Source: Ciona savignyi (lineage: Eukaryota; Chordata; Ascidiacea; Phlebobranchia; Cionidae). From it: 64,000 bases of DNA. Shown here in pieces: positions 14,601 to 36,140 of this stretch. The stretch is taken from the NCBI GenBank assembly GCA_000149265.1, contig CH002840.1, positions 899,123 through 963,122 on the forward strand, in the 5' to 3' direction. Under the pieces are notes generated by a model. It saw only the letters and a program-made list of their open reading frames with translations. It searched no databases and was not told the origin of the DNA. A program made the position numbers and the translations under genes. Numbering within the stretch: the stretch's first letter is position 1; each line of letters opens with the position of its first letter.

Positions 14601-15080
14601 ACAGTTCAACCGACATCCGAAATAATGGGATAGAAACTCTTAGCTTGCTAGTATATTGTGTGTGGGACCTTGCAATCTTGTAAAACACAAGCTTCGACGT
14701 TTCGTGTAATGTTATGCTCTCTATATTGTCTTTTGAAGTAATATCGCAAATACTTCATATGATTAAAAGACAATAATGATTAAAAACAACCACCGTAACG
14801 ACCGCAATTTTTTTGTGTGTGGGATAGGGTCCAAATCCATTATGGGCCGTTTTGTATAGTTTTATGTATCGGTATGAATCGTTCGCGTTAACCATTCAGG
14901 CACACGACCATAAACACCACATTACTTGCAGGACCATTCCGCTACGTCGATTTGCACGGCGCAGCGCCCCTAGTGGAGAACATGCGCCGATTCGAGGCTG
15001 CCTATGGCGCTGCGTTCACGCCCTGCCCTTTGCTGCTTGAACACGCAAAAGACTCCAGCAAGAAGTTCCACTCGTCTTAA
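5607..15080 (+). CDS. HADHA: Trifunctional enzyme subunit alpha (enoyl-CoA hydratase / 3-hydroxyacyl-CoA dehydrogenase)
   Basis: Alpha subunit of the mitochondrial trifunctional protein; it hydrates long-chain enoyl-CoA and oxidises the hydroxyacyl-CoA with NAD+. Twenty coding exons: 5607-5679, 5816-5857, 6348-6415, 6531-6664, 7049-7187, 7556-7643, 7852-7986, 8183-8308, 8490-8611, 8995-9161, 9641-9811, 10309-10444, 10624-10710, 10796-10936, 11346-11495, 11810-11924, 12386-12503, 12879-12969, 13896-13950 and 14932-15080. All phases close, giving 768 residues (about 763 in human). The first exon encodes an Arg/Ser-rich presequence. Hydratase: AGADI, the GGGLE loop and [20 protein letters not shown], with the two expected glutamates. 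Dehydrogenase: NAD fold [30 protein letters not shown] and [16 protein letters not shown]-terminal half: [21 protein letters not shown] and [17 protein letters not shown]. Exon 9 could instead start at 8435, which also stays in frame; the 8490 acceptor fits the family better. Confidence 0.97.
5905..6225. repeat. Possible short interspersed element in HADHA intron 2
   Basis: This intronic block differs in composition from its AT-rich surroundings and has internal repetition: variants of 'TGCTCATGTWGTGAC' near 6060 and 6160, and an imperfect palindrome around AGGGTATATCCT. No clean terminal repeat or target-site duplication was found, so the element type is unknown. Confidence 0.35.
12048..12120 (+). 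repeat. Three-copy minisatellite in HADHA intron 16
   Basis: The unit caatttaattatacttttgg occurs three times almost perfectly, with spacers of CTCCAACGTC type and then a shorter one. It lies between HADHA exons 16 and 17 and is likely to vary in copy number. Confidence 0.85.
13153..13265 (+). repeat. tRNA-derived SINE-like copy
   Basis: The head reads TGTGTGGCTGAATAGTTGACGC, which resembles the A box of a Ser/Leu-type tRNA (TGGCCGAATGGTTAA), followed by GCGACCGAT as in the other copies of this family in the window. It lies in HADHA intron 18. No cloverleaf can be folded, so it is not a tRNA gene. Confidence 0.5.
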
Positions 15081-15559
15081 TGGCGGCTCTGTAGTTTTTC
15101 GCTTGTATTGTTTTGTTCGGTACCGCATATGCTATATTTGAAAATTAATTTCCAATGGTACCGCGCCCTGTAACGTAAAGGAAGACAGACAAATCTCTAG
15201 AATCTCCGATATTTAGCGTTTCCACTGCTGTGTGCTGTAAAGTTCCCTTAAAGTTGGTTTCAATATTTCCCCGAAAGTTCGATTTCGTGTGGTGCACAAT
15301 TTCAACCTGTTGATTTGCGTTAATAAATTATTCCCAACCTTTACGGACTGTATTTGGTAAACTTCTGCAATGAATGACGACTGTGTGGGAGCGCGATTAA
15401 ATGTGAAGTAGCTTTGGAGTGAAACTGCTTTATTGTGTGAAGGGTAATGGGATTCTATTTAGCCGAGAGATTGGTGTTGGGGTTCCGGTTAAAATTAGTC
15501 GTACTGTTTCCAAACGATGAGCTGCGATGTTGTGTCAAGCTTTATAGTCCCGACTTATT

Positions 15560-15845
15560 AGCTTGTCGAATTAGTGCCGTTTAGCAAAAGGGTTGCAAAT
15601 TTGAAACTGTTCACTAGCTAGTCGGTGGTGTCCTTGGATTTATAATTAACGGACATTGCCTGGACCCAGTGGATTATTGGGTTATACTAAATTAAAGAAG
15701 TGTCTTAATCATACACAACACACTGCAATAGCTCGGGTTACCCGATGGTGGGCGCGAAGTGATTTGACGATTGCCCGTGTGTTAACTCCCTTGGTTTTCC
15801 CACTCACGGGGTTAAACATGAATATCCTACACCAAGTGTTAGAAA
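15560..15845 (+). repeat. Composite SINE-like repeat (candidate Cics-1 family)
   Basis: Starts near tttagcaaaagggttgcaaa and ends near ccacgggtaaac/atatcctacaccaagtgtt. It matches 29385-29680 over nearly its full length: ACTAGCTAGTCGG, then CACAACACACTGCAATAGCTC, then a GGTGGGCGCGA-like block, GATTGCC(C/T)G(T/C)GTGTTAAC and TTTTCCC-CACG. Reverse-oriented relatives lie at 38340-38620, 40598-40840 and 61497-61795. Confidence 0.7.
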
Positions 15846-16451
15846 AGATTGTGAGGAAACTACAAATCCCAGAAGTAAAGCGAAGAAATGCCATGAATTT
15901 TAAAATCAGTAATCAACGATTTCGTGCGGTGCCGAACTTCAACTTGATTTGCGTTAATAAATTATTCTCAACTTGTCTTGTATTTTGCAAATCTGTCAAT
16001 CAACACCAGTGCGGATTTCCAGCGATGGTGTAGGCGATTAACTATTTATTCTCCCTATCCCAATGCAGACTGACCTCACAAGAACGGCTGTCTGTCATAC
16101 AAAATCCTGGTACAGGAAGTCATACATTTTTTATAACCTAAAATTGAAGCTTGTAACTTTAACCTGAACTTAAAGCCCTTTCATATTTTGCTTAACAGTT
16201 TTGAGATGGTACCACTCAGTACATACATATTTTTCCAAAAAAATAGGTACGAAATACACAAGCAACACCTTTATTTCACGAAGTTCTGCCCTGCTATTAT
16301 ATATCTGCAGAGCTAAACTAGCTTACAACCGTACCAACGTTGGGGAATCACCAACATTGTTACTCAACTAAAGACTCACTTAAACATGACTCAGACGGCA
16401 CCACACGTCAGATCCGGCCGGCCGCTAAAAGATGAATTTAATTGGCTGTAA

Positions 16452-16550
16452 CCCGTCTGTGGTCAAGTGGTGAAAGCGATAATGGTATGTGCGTCGGTAG
16501 AAAATATAAAAAAAATCGTCCCTTTGGGATGCGAATCTGAAAAGCGAGCA
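16452..16550 (+). repeat. tRNA-derived SINE-like fragment
   Basis: CGTCTGTGGTCAAGTGGTGAAAGC resembles a tRNA A box, followed about 70 bases later by TTTGGGATGCGAATCTG, a B-box-like string. It is diverged and lacks a cloverleaf. Confidence 0.4.
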
Positions 16551-17193
16551 CGTAAAATGCACTAACGCAGACAATACAGGTACAGAATAACCAAACAATG
16601 CCGGTTTTTACGCAATTTTAAGTTCTTTCTAGTTGAACCTTTTATGACCTGCCTGTTCGTTGAAACTGGTTTTCTAAACATTAATTGGGAGTTAAACGAT
16701 ATTCTTGAGACAGTGTTCTATTTTGGTCGGAAGACGGCTGTTTGTTAATTAACTGCAGATTTTCATTGCTTATATCGGTTTATCTCTTAACTATGCTAAT
16801 AAAACTTTCAGGTTTGTAATAACAACACTTGGGTTTTTGTATGGCGCGTATATTAATAACGTGATACTAAAGGGAACGTGGATCATGTACATTGTACACG
16901 TATTACAAAACACTTAAAAAAGGAAGTGTACAAAAAGAGGTTTCTGAACAACGAAAATATAGTGCAGCATTCTGAAAGACCGTTCATGTTGCAAGCAATA
17001 CAACCAGGGCACTTTCGAAGGACTGACTCCACACCGTATTGCACTCAATCATCACACATGCGCTTAGCTGCATTAAAGTAACATACAGAGTGAATGCGGT
17101 TTTTGACTCAACGGTGTGAGACAAAAAGAAAGAAAGAATAGTGCTTCAAGCTAAGTGGTCAAAACGCTATGTAAAATAAACATAAAAGCTGAT

Positions 17194-20132
17194 TTACGAG
17201 GTGGAAACAGCCATCAAAGGTAACCGGCAAGTCGTCGTGCTTGGAAGGCTGACGTATTGAAAACCCTGATGTGACTGAGTTGGACTCATTTTAGGTGCGA
17301 TTTTGATTTGGTTTCGCGATCCGTTCGATGTGATTGGGGTTAAAATCGATGTTAGTGATGTCGAAATAATTTTTGGGCTGTTGGGCGATTGTTCAACAGG
17401 TGCTGAAGTTGCCTTCAGCTTGTTTATTTCCTTCTGCCAGTTGGGAATTTTCCGGTTTCCGCTGTGCCGCTTCATGTGCTTTGTGAGGTGGTCGCTTCGC
17501 ATGAACCGCCGATCACATGTCGGACATACGAATCGCTTTTCACCAGTGTGGGTTCGTCTGTGTCGGGAGAGTTCGTCTGACCTTGCAAAACATTTCCCAC
17601 AACTTTCCCACTGACATTTAAAGGGCTTCTCGCCGGTGTGTGTCCGCAGATGAGCTTTAAGGTGACTGCTCTTGAAATACGTCTTTCCGCAGTTTTCGTA
17701 GGGGCAGATGTGGGTACGACGTCGGTTTGTTTCATTGGAGCGATTACCGCCCGTTAAATATGGACTCGATGGTTGCATTATGCCAGTGGGCGATGTTGGC
17801 GGCGTAACACGCAATGCCTGCGGTGCTGGCGCAAGCGAATAGAGTTTTTGAGGCGCCGGTGCCAACTGGGAGGGTTTACCTGCCATCGGGAGAGAAACGG
17901 GTGTTGAAGGCTGTACGTGATCCTTCGGATTAACCATAAGCAGCACTGCGCTTTGTGCGTGCTGTAGCGACTCCATGTTACCCATGATCACAATGGGCAT
18001 GGTGTGAATATTGCTTTTCGGTGTTATGGGCAGAAATTGTGCACTGCCGTTCTGTAGGAGCTTTATGGGTTGAATGGACGAAGCGGGGATGGCGGTTGGT
18101 TGTGATATAGTGGGCATCATAAAAGATGTAGTTACAAACGGCAAAGGAGCCTCTTTGTGTATTTGGGGAGTATGCGGTTTTTCGGTAAGTTTGCACGATT
18201 CAACATCGTCGGTTTCCATGTCCGAAGACTCATCCTTGGTGCTTTCCGAATCACCGCTGAGTGGTGTGGACGGCGCACCGGGAACATTGCTTACCGGCGA
18301 AGCAGCTGGGGTCAAATATACTGGAGTGTTCAAGGTTGGGCTGTACGCTCGTGCCACGACATTGTCTTCCATTGTAGGCGAGTTACAGCAGCTTGCAGAT
18401 AGAGATGGGGGCGCGTATAGAATGCAGTCCTTCGCTGAGGAATCTGATGTATCCGGACAGCTACAAGTGTCGGAAAACATACCATCGCCGCTGTGTTGAT
18501 GGCGGTTATTGGGTCTGGAACAAGTGACCGTCGTTACGTCTTTCTTTCTGGACATAGTCATTGTTGGTTCGGCGCTTATTGGGTGCGTACTGTATTGTGT
18601 ATCCACAACCGGAGGTGGAGTATATGGCGGGGTGGACATCTGAAATTAAAAGACTGTTTACCAACAATGACTTATGGAGCTTTAAGTGTACGCCACTACT
18701 TATGTATTTTAGGTATATAAACGGCGTAGGGCAACGGTATTAAAATAAGATGTGAACTTACCGAAGTATTTACAGCCAGAGGTCCTTTGGTTGATTGTTG
18801 AGTTGAATTGATACCCTCTAGCTCTTTGAGTAAATTTTGGCGGTACTTTTTCCGATATCGTAGTCTTGGGGGCAGGACCGGTTTGCGCTGTGTAACTGGA
18901 TTGGCAGCAACACAGGGACTGGATTGGCGGCCACACAGGGATAACAAGGTATCAGCTGCTTCACAATCGTTGCAGCCGGTACACGAATCACTGCTGTGTC
19001 GCGATCTCGAGTCAGAGTCGGACAAGTCTGGTAGATGACATGGGTGGACAAACTGTTCCATTGTCGTAGATTGGAAGCAATTTCCCTGTTAAAAAAAACA
19101 ACATTTAATAAATGTAAATAAAATTATAAAATTATCGTATTAGTTAAAATAAATATGTTAAATTTATAAGATGATAAAACACAACGAGAGATAGAAAGAG
19201 GAAAGATAGACACGGAATTGCCCGGTTGCGACATACGCTTAGTTCCAGACAAATCATGCTCGCAACACGCGGTCGTGGAGAAAGACGGCACGCGCTGATC
19301 ACGCCTTCACCGCGTGGGCGTATAGGTTTAAACAAGAGACAGACCGATGACGCAAGGATAGTGCTGCGCATTACAGCTGATCAGCAAGTTTTTATAAAGA
19401 AACAAAATAGAGAATAATGGGAGTGACCATCTCTAGACAGTGCGTGGACAAAAGCATCTGGTTGGCACAAGTCAGCACAAAAATCACACCCCTCAAGGGA
19501 TAAATATTATTTTGGGTGTGTACAATCCCGAACTAACGAAAAATTATTTTTATTCTAACATTAAACGTAATGGCCGTTTGGGACTTTAACAAATCAAAAC
19601 TTACGCATTATTGTAAAACAATTGAATATAACAATTAAAATGAAATTTGCATACTACGCAAATAATTTTAATAAACTATTTCTCGTTGCAAGTATATAAA
19701 TTAATACGCAAAATTTTAATTCCCGACCTTGTGTTTTAAAAGTTACCGGTACATTAAAACTGTACTGAACAAGTTTGGTTATCATGCTAAATGTAACACC
19801 TCCCAAGTATGAAAACATGACACAGAATTTACACCAATAGTAGTAGGAGCGAAACGGACCGTGGGAAAAATGATAAGGCAAACAAAAGTACACGAGATCC
19901 CGAAATAAAACATGTCTATAGATTACAAATATACATTTGTCTACCACACTTTATGTTATTCCAATATTGTAAATTTATACGAAATAAGAGCAGTTCATTA
20001 ATTTAATTACAAATATTATACATTTATTTAAAGTCGACTTTTTAAACGCAGAAAATGTGCTTGCAAAACTCAAATGCAACTTACCTCAAAATCAGAAGTA
20101 GAGTTTGTAGGTGATGCTGGTAATGATCTCAT
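17194..20132 (-). CDS. KLF10/11: KLF10/11-type (TIEG) Krueppel-like zinc-finger transcription factor
   Basis: Nuclear GC/GT-box-binding factor of the TGF-beta-inducible KLF10/KLF11 subgroup. Coding exons: 20132-20085 (begins [11 protein letters not shown]), 19085-18762 and 18639-17194; all phases are 0, giving about 605 residues (human KLF10/11 are near 480-512). Three C2H2 fingers of KLF spacing span about residues 432-516: [42 protein letters not shown] and [19 protein letters not shown], joined by HTGEKP/R linkers. The tail [13 protein letters not shown] matches the KLF10/11 extension. Exon 2 has [12 protein letters not shown], placed like the Sin3-interacting helix EAVEALMSM of KLF10/11, which suggests corepressor recruitment. 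The middle region is Ser/Pro-rich and probably disordered. The start codon is supported by a strong GTAAGT donor directly after exon 1. Identification as KLF10/11 is strong; one-to-one orthology is not tested. Confidence 0.9.
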
Positions 20133-20460
20133 TTTAGATATATAGAAATCTTAATTAGAAGTAAAAGAACATAAACTTAATATTTCCACTTTCATATGAA
20201 CCTCCGTTCTCCAATCTATCACACACGATTTGAAGTGAGATTCTGCTCTGCTTGACATCAACAACTGAAACGTACATGGGCGGGTTTACGCGGTCAACCA
20301 ATCACGAGCGGTTTAGTCTTTACGTCACCATTGCGAAGGCGTGATCACGCGCCCCATGCGTGGTTCCGAGCGACCGGCCGCGTGCACACCGGGAGGATAG
20401 AGAAATGTTACCACACGCTCTGACAAACAGCCACATGACTGTAACATGGTGAAATCAGCA
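20133..20460 (-). promoter_or_regulatory. GC-rich upstream region of the KLF10/11 gene
   Basis: Immediately upstream of the first coding exon the sequence becomes GC-rich with several CpGs, for example GCGATC/GTGATCACGCGCCCC and GACCGGCCGCGTGC, against an AT-rich background. It contains a CCAAT box in ACCAATCACG (20297-20306) and an ACGTCACC site near 20321. These fit a promoter; the transcription start is not determined. Confidence 0.55.
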
Positions 20461-23400
20461 AAATGGAAACGCCAAAACTTTGGTTAGTTACACAGAATTT
20501 GTAAATGTTATGGACAGTGTTTTATAACAGCTACAGCTATATTTTTTAGTAAAACAAATTTTAATAAACAAAGGAGGTATTAAAAATATGAAATGTCATG
20601 AACCACACTTAATTACGTGTTGCTCACGAACAGTAATCCGGACAATACTTAACGACAAAATTAACAAAAACATTCCACAATTCCAACTGTGTTTTATCAC
20701 TGTCATAGTGCCGAAGTCCAATTTGCGACACGCGGTACCTATATCGATCGCACAGTCTGTTACCGGCGTGACCTCCACATTCCGGGTTCATACAGATTAA
20801 CGTGTCTTCAAGGGGATTTAAACAATCCTTACCGGTACCAAATTGTATCATTGTTAACCCCCACATAGTCTAATTTATCTTTGGTTCAATTTGCTATAAG
20901 TTAGAGAGTTATGTAACTCAGGCTTTCGCGAAAGAAAACAACATTCCTTAAAGGTGTGCTCATGGCGTGGCGAACTCCGTTTAAGCAACTGCCAGTGCGT
21001 GACAACGGCGTGCAACGGTTACGTAAAAGCCACATGCTTGCAGGCATTGCTATACATATAAGCGCTACTATTATTTGTAATTTTGACAACTATACGCCCA
21101 AGGCAAATTTTTAAACCAATACCATCGGGAGTCAATCAATATACCTGGGTGGTAGATTAAAACCATGCCAGATTTAAAAACACTTGTATTGTCCAATAAT
21201 TTTGAACATATTTATGTCTCCAATGTTTATTGCTAAAAAAAATCATAAGACAAAGGTGCTTTTTAACTGAAATTCAAATAAGAACGTCAACATGATTAGT
21301 ACACATTAAGTCATAACTGTTTTCACTGTTCTTTCCACGGTCTAATAGCAAGGAATTATGACCATGTTGATTATTCCCAGTGACCGAGGATAGAAAACAA
21401 TTTCACAAAAACGTTAGGCATGTTGCTGAATATGACAATATCAAATGAACTTTACACGATCATTTTTTTGTGCAATGATTAATTTAAACATAGCAATATC
21501 TTGCTTTTAATTTTTGGTCGATAATATTGTGGTATGTGTACTCATACATTAACTACCTTAACATGGGTCCATATATAAACATATATGCTCAGTAATTCAT
21601 GTCGGGTCGAATAAAAGTTAGGGTGAACTCAGGAAAAACGATTGGCATTTAATTAAAGTATACTTGCAACGAGAAAAAGTAATTGCTGTGATATTGACGT
21701 TGGGTAAAATTTAATATAATGCACATATACGGTAAAACTATTATATAGTTTTTTTAGTGTTGCTTAAACACTTGTAAGCAAAGATATACTTGACTATTTT
21801 TAGTTTTTAACTAACATACCTACCACGCAGTTATTATACACAATGAATTCTACTTTTAATTGTGTATAAAATGTATCTTGTGTAGTGTTTGATGCGAATT
21901 ACATGTGGCACCAATAAATGAATTGATCATGACATAGCTACATAAAACTTTCACGTGTCGTAAGACGCAGTTACGCAACTTAAGTTCGTTCTATAAAAAT
22001 TGACAGAATACGACAAACATAAATGTACTGTTTATTTATAGTCTACAAATATTAATATAGATATAAAAAGCGTAGAAAACAATGGATAAGAGTGCTTCGC
22101 TGTTGTGCTCTTCGTTTTATTTTTCTTGGCAACGGATGTACGCCCCTCGAAGTACTCATCAGCGATTGGTCAATAGATCTCCAACAGCCATTTTTCAACA
22201 AGTTTGCCAACACCCGCAGCACTGTTCTCGCATTTCAAACATTTTTTACAGTTTGTTGTGAATGTTTACGTGAGATTCCTTCTGTGTTTTTTTTATATTT
22301 TTGGGACACCATCTTTCTTAACTTGTGTTTAACTTCGTGTTTGGCTTAGATCTTCTGACCCAACACGTAGGATCAAACGTATTTACATGCTGTTTTTTTA
22401 CTGCAGCGGATTATTCCTGCTGTATTCCTTACGTTTCTCAACACCCAGGTTCCTTTAACTGTTGTTGTTTAAAAGGCTTAGCCAATCGAATATTAGCGGG
22501 GTGTGTACCTTGTTTAAATTCTGCTGAACTCACTATATAGCCAGTAGGCTGTCACTGCACTTGAAAACAAGTTACAATCGAATAACAAAGTTAAGTACAT
22601 TAGTTGGTAAAATTTATGACATAAAAATTGTCTGGTGCACAATCCTATAACAAAAACGAATTATTGAAATACGTTTTACCGTTTTTTTGTATAGTGTTTA
22701 ATATCAAAACGTTACCAAGTGCCTCTCGCACAAAAAATATGTCGCTGGTGGCCACCACTTTAATGAGAAAGATTATTTAGTTATAAACAATTGTGCGATA
22801 ATCAATTGATGTGAGAGATTAGCTTGGCAGTGTTATACCAAAAAGAATATACACCCATAGTTGTAGATTTGTAGTCTCTTTGGTTAGACACAAATCAACT
22901 CAACAATAACCGCTTTACACAATACGGCAGTGATCATCTTTGTTCTTTGCAAATATAAATGTTACGTAACGACACACCCCTTGTCACGTGACTAAAAGTC
23001 TCCGTTATGCTGTACATGCGTCGAACACGCGTTGTCCACGAGGCTTGGCGTCTCTGACTCTCTCTCACTAAACGGAGAGAAGAGACTTTACTCTACAGGT
23101 CTAAATTAGGGCGTGACAATTACAACACACGTTGTCATTCGTTGTCGCCCATTATATTGCTGTTGCCCAATAGTTGCCAAGTCATTATAAAACAACAGTT
23201 AAAATTGTGCTGTTCGTTGTTGACTTGTAAAATCCGCAACATGTTTTGAAACAGAATTTTGTCAGCAACAAATGCGTACATCAGCGTAACATTAGCCCTT
23301 TTTCCTTCACTGAACATTATGTAATAAACATGTTATTTTCTATTGATTTTCACTATGTTTTAAAGAATATCGAAAACACCAAATGCCCGGCCTCACAATA

Positions 23401-25493
23401 GAAAGCCATTCTGTGTAATATTTACAAGAGCACAATATTTTTGAATAATCTCAAATCGTAATGGAAACTGCTAGTATTCTTCCAATTGTCATTTATTTGA
23501 AATATTTAAAATTGGACTTGGTAGCAGCAACGTCAAAGGTGATACGTGTTCATACTCACTTTAATAGAATTGCGTGTTTTCTTTGATATAATATGGATTG
23601 GTTTGATCACTATACATCTAATGGCAGTTAATCATGAGTAAAGTGGTCAAAATATAAAGGCTTTGTTAACATTTTACTTGCATTAACAACAAACTACTCA
23701 TTGGATGCTTAGATTGTTTGCCACGTTTATTGTCTGTTGTGACTTGTGACTAGTTTGATGAACTCAAAATGCGCGTTGAACCGAATCTCAAAACCTCATA
23801 AACAACTGCAACTGAATAACTCCGCGGCTCCTTCAAGTGACTGAACTACAGATCGTAGAAAGTGAAGCTTCTATTCGACTGTTAATGATGACGTAATGGG
23901 ACTTTGTTTGTATTCAATGTGGGACTTTGTTTTTTTTGAATGTATTCAATTTGCGATACTACTGACATAAAGTTAATTTTTAGCTATTCCAGTGTTTTGC
24001 TACTAACAATAAATTGAGTAATTTGCAAAATCACTAATAAAACAACTGAAAATAATACCACAAAACGACTCTCAGTATTTGTAAGTTTAAAAATAAAGGT
24101 GCGAATACACACTGATTTGAATCAAACTAACACTGATTATATTTTTTAATTTAAACAAAATGGGACACATGTTGTTCTTGTCCGTTTTTTCTTTTTATTT
24201 TTTTCGATAAACGCCATGCCTGATATGTCTCCCCGCCATCTAAAAGAAGAGGTAATGGAATCGCAATAAAATTTCGTCATTGATTAGACAACATAGCCTA
24301 GATATGCAGAAACCAAAATTTGGATGATGAGTCCAAGGGAATCCCCTGGGACACAAAACGCTATCTTTTTCAAAAAGTTAGTTGTTTAAGCGGGGCCGTA
24401 AAAAAATTAAATCGGGAATTTTTTAGGAATTTAGCTTCTTTTTACCGTAGGGTTTACCATGATGCTTTAAATAAGAATATATTTGGTGGATCAGTACTTC
24501 TTAAAGCAATTTTTTTAATGAAGAATAGATAAAACATTACTCAGGGAAATACCCTAAAATCAAAATATGGTTCTGAATCATGATTGTAAAAGGGAACCAT
24601 TCTGCCCAAAGTTTTTTAAGATAGAGTTATCAAATTTGATTAAACCATCACAAAATTTATGATCTAAATATGTACAACCGATATTTGGGTTAAGATATTT
24701 GGGTTAAGCTCATGGAGTGAAAAGCCCACATCCTCGTCATGTATGTGATGTCGATGATACGTAACGGTTGATTGCAGTTTTGCGGCGGGAATTTTGTTTT
24801 GTTTATCTATTGAACAGCAGAGCTGAAGAATAAATATACGAGGTTTTTGGTTGTGGATTAATTTTATCTGTAGTACTGTGGCCAGTTTATCTGCAGTACT
24901 GTGCTTAGTTACCAATTTAAAGTGTACTTTTTATGTTGAATTCAGGAAGTGTGCGCTAAATGGCTTGCTCAATGTCAATGACACAACCGAGTAACTAGCG
25001 GCCAGTTTTATTCCTACAATCTCCGACAGAAAGGCAAAGAACGATCTAAGATGTTCACTTTCAATGCAAAGCAATTAATATTAGTCAGAAAACGTTGTGC
25101 CCTAATGTTGTATTACTGGCTTGTGGCTCCGTATGGAAAGTACGTCACTTTTCGCCGAGATCTCGAGTGTGCACGCATCAAATATTTAAGTGTGCAGTAA
25201 ATTGCTGCTACCAAGAAGTTCTTACACTGATGGATGCCATATTTCTCAAACCAATTCTATTTTTTTCATAAAAAGCTATGATTATTAGTTCCTTATAGCA
25301 AAAAAGTCTTGTGTAAATAATTAAATAAGAGGATGTAAGCTTATAAACAGGTAGCAGGAGGTTTAACAAGACTGCATTTACAAGATTTTTAAAATCTCAT
25401 TTTATATCCAAAGTATTCATTCATTAAGCATAGTTGAAGTGGTACAATTGCTATGAATTGAAAAGTTGAAACGATTGAATAATTTCATGAAAC
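20461..25493. other. Long intergenic region between KLF10/11 and MASTL
   Basis: The KLF gene runs left and MASTL runs right, so this 5-kb stretch holds the upstream sequence of both. It is mostly AT-rich. No splice-consistent coding exon, RNA gene or clear mobile element was recognised. Open frames such as 22092-22349 show no family motif and no supporting splice sites. Confidence 0.6.
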
Positions 25494-35454
<9,961 letters not shown>

Positions 35455-36140
35455 CATGTTGTAATTTCTATCTCGCCTTATGTTTGTGGAAATATTTCAC
35501 CACTGCCCTTCTTTCTTTTCCTATGGTCAAGAGCTCGTCTGCCAGTGAACTTGTTTTTATGTGTGTTTATTGGAAGTAAATCATAAGAAATAATGTGACC
35601 CGTGAACGGTATTTTCAACAGAATTCCCACCTTTAATATTCACAAGCGTGTTTAAAAGCGTATACATTCGCGTAGGCGTTGTTTTAGCCTCATGACGTGC
35701 GCCTGACTTTATTTGTATAATTTTTCATGTGTTGGATATTTTCGCCCTGGTTAGTGTTCAAAGGTGCAATGTTTACTAAATATCGCGTGTCATTCCCACG
35801 TAATCGATTATATTTGTTCATTGATCCTTTAAGGAACGAAAGTGTCTCATAATACGCAGCTGTAGCGTCATTTGTTGGCGTACACGTCACATGCGCGCAC
35901 GAATAATAGCTATGTTGAACAGTGGATGAATCACACTTCAGTAGCGAGTGCGATCTTATCATATATAAAGCGGAGATGCTGCAATGAGGTATCAAACGTG
36001 GAATTAATGTACAGGCGGTAAGCAGTTGCGCGTATTTTGAGTAAAAGCACGATTTTGCCAGCGGTCTGACTCACTTTTTCTTCAGCATATAGGCAATACT
36101 TGTTCGGAAATTAAAATATTTTTGGTTCTTACTGAACAAA
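35455..36140. promoter_or_regulatory. MASTL 3' flank and promoter of the downstream orphan gene
   Basis: A TATA box TATATAAAG lies at about 35961-35969, roughly 175 bp before the next start codon. A likely short 5' UTR intron follows: donor GGCG|GTAAGC near 36018 and a pyrimidine-rich acceptor TTTTTCTTCAG near 36085. Upstream, ACGTCACATGCGC near 35882 and GACGTGCG near 35695 are CRE-like or CpG-containing. The TATA box and putative UTR intron argue that the frame at 36141 is transcribed as a separate gene. Confidence 0.6.

Larger units (their letters stand above)
15081..17193. other. Intergenic region between HADHA and KLF10/11
   Basis: No supportable gene is seen. It holds the HADHA 3' flank, a composite SINE at about 15560-15845 and a tRNA-like SINE head at about 16456-16550. 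HADHA and the KLF gene converge here, so both 3' UTRs lie inside. The open frames present are short and look like chance. Confidence 0.7.

Noticed and set aside
16410..16430. A GGCCGGCC string that might suggest cloning vector.
   Set aside because: The flanks continue as ordinary genomic sequence and no vector sequence follows.
17303..18499. Several plus-strand open frames over the KLF10/11 gene.
   Set aside because: They are antisense shadows of the zinc-finger exon.
22092..22540. Two hydrophobic open frames in the KLF-MASTL intergenic region.
   Set aside because: Short, no family motif, no splice or poly(A) context.
24320..24532. A 70-codon frame upstream of MASTL.
   Set aside because: No recognisable family and no supported splice link to MASTL.
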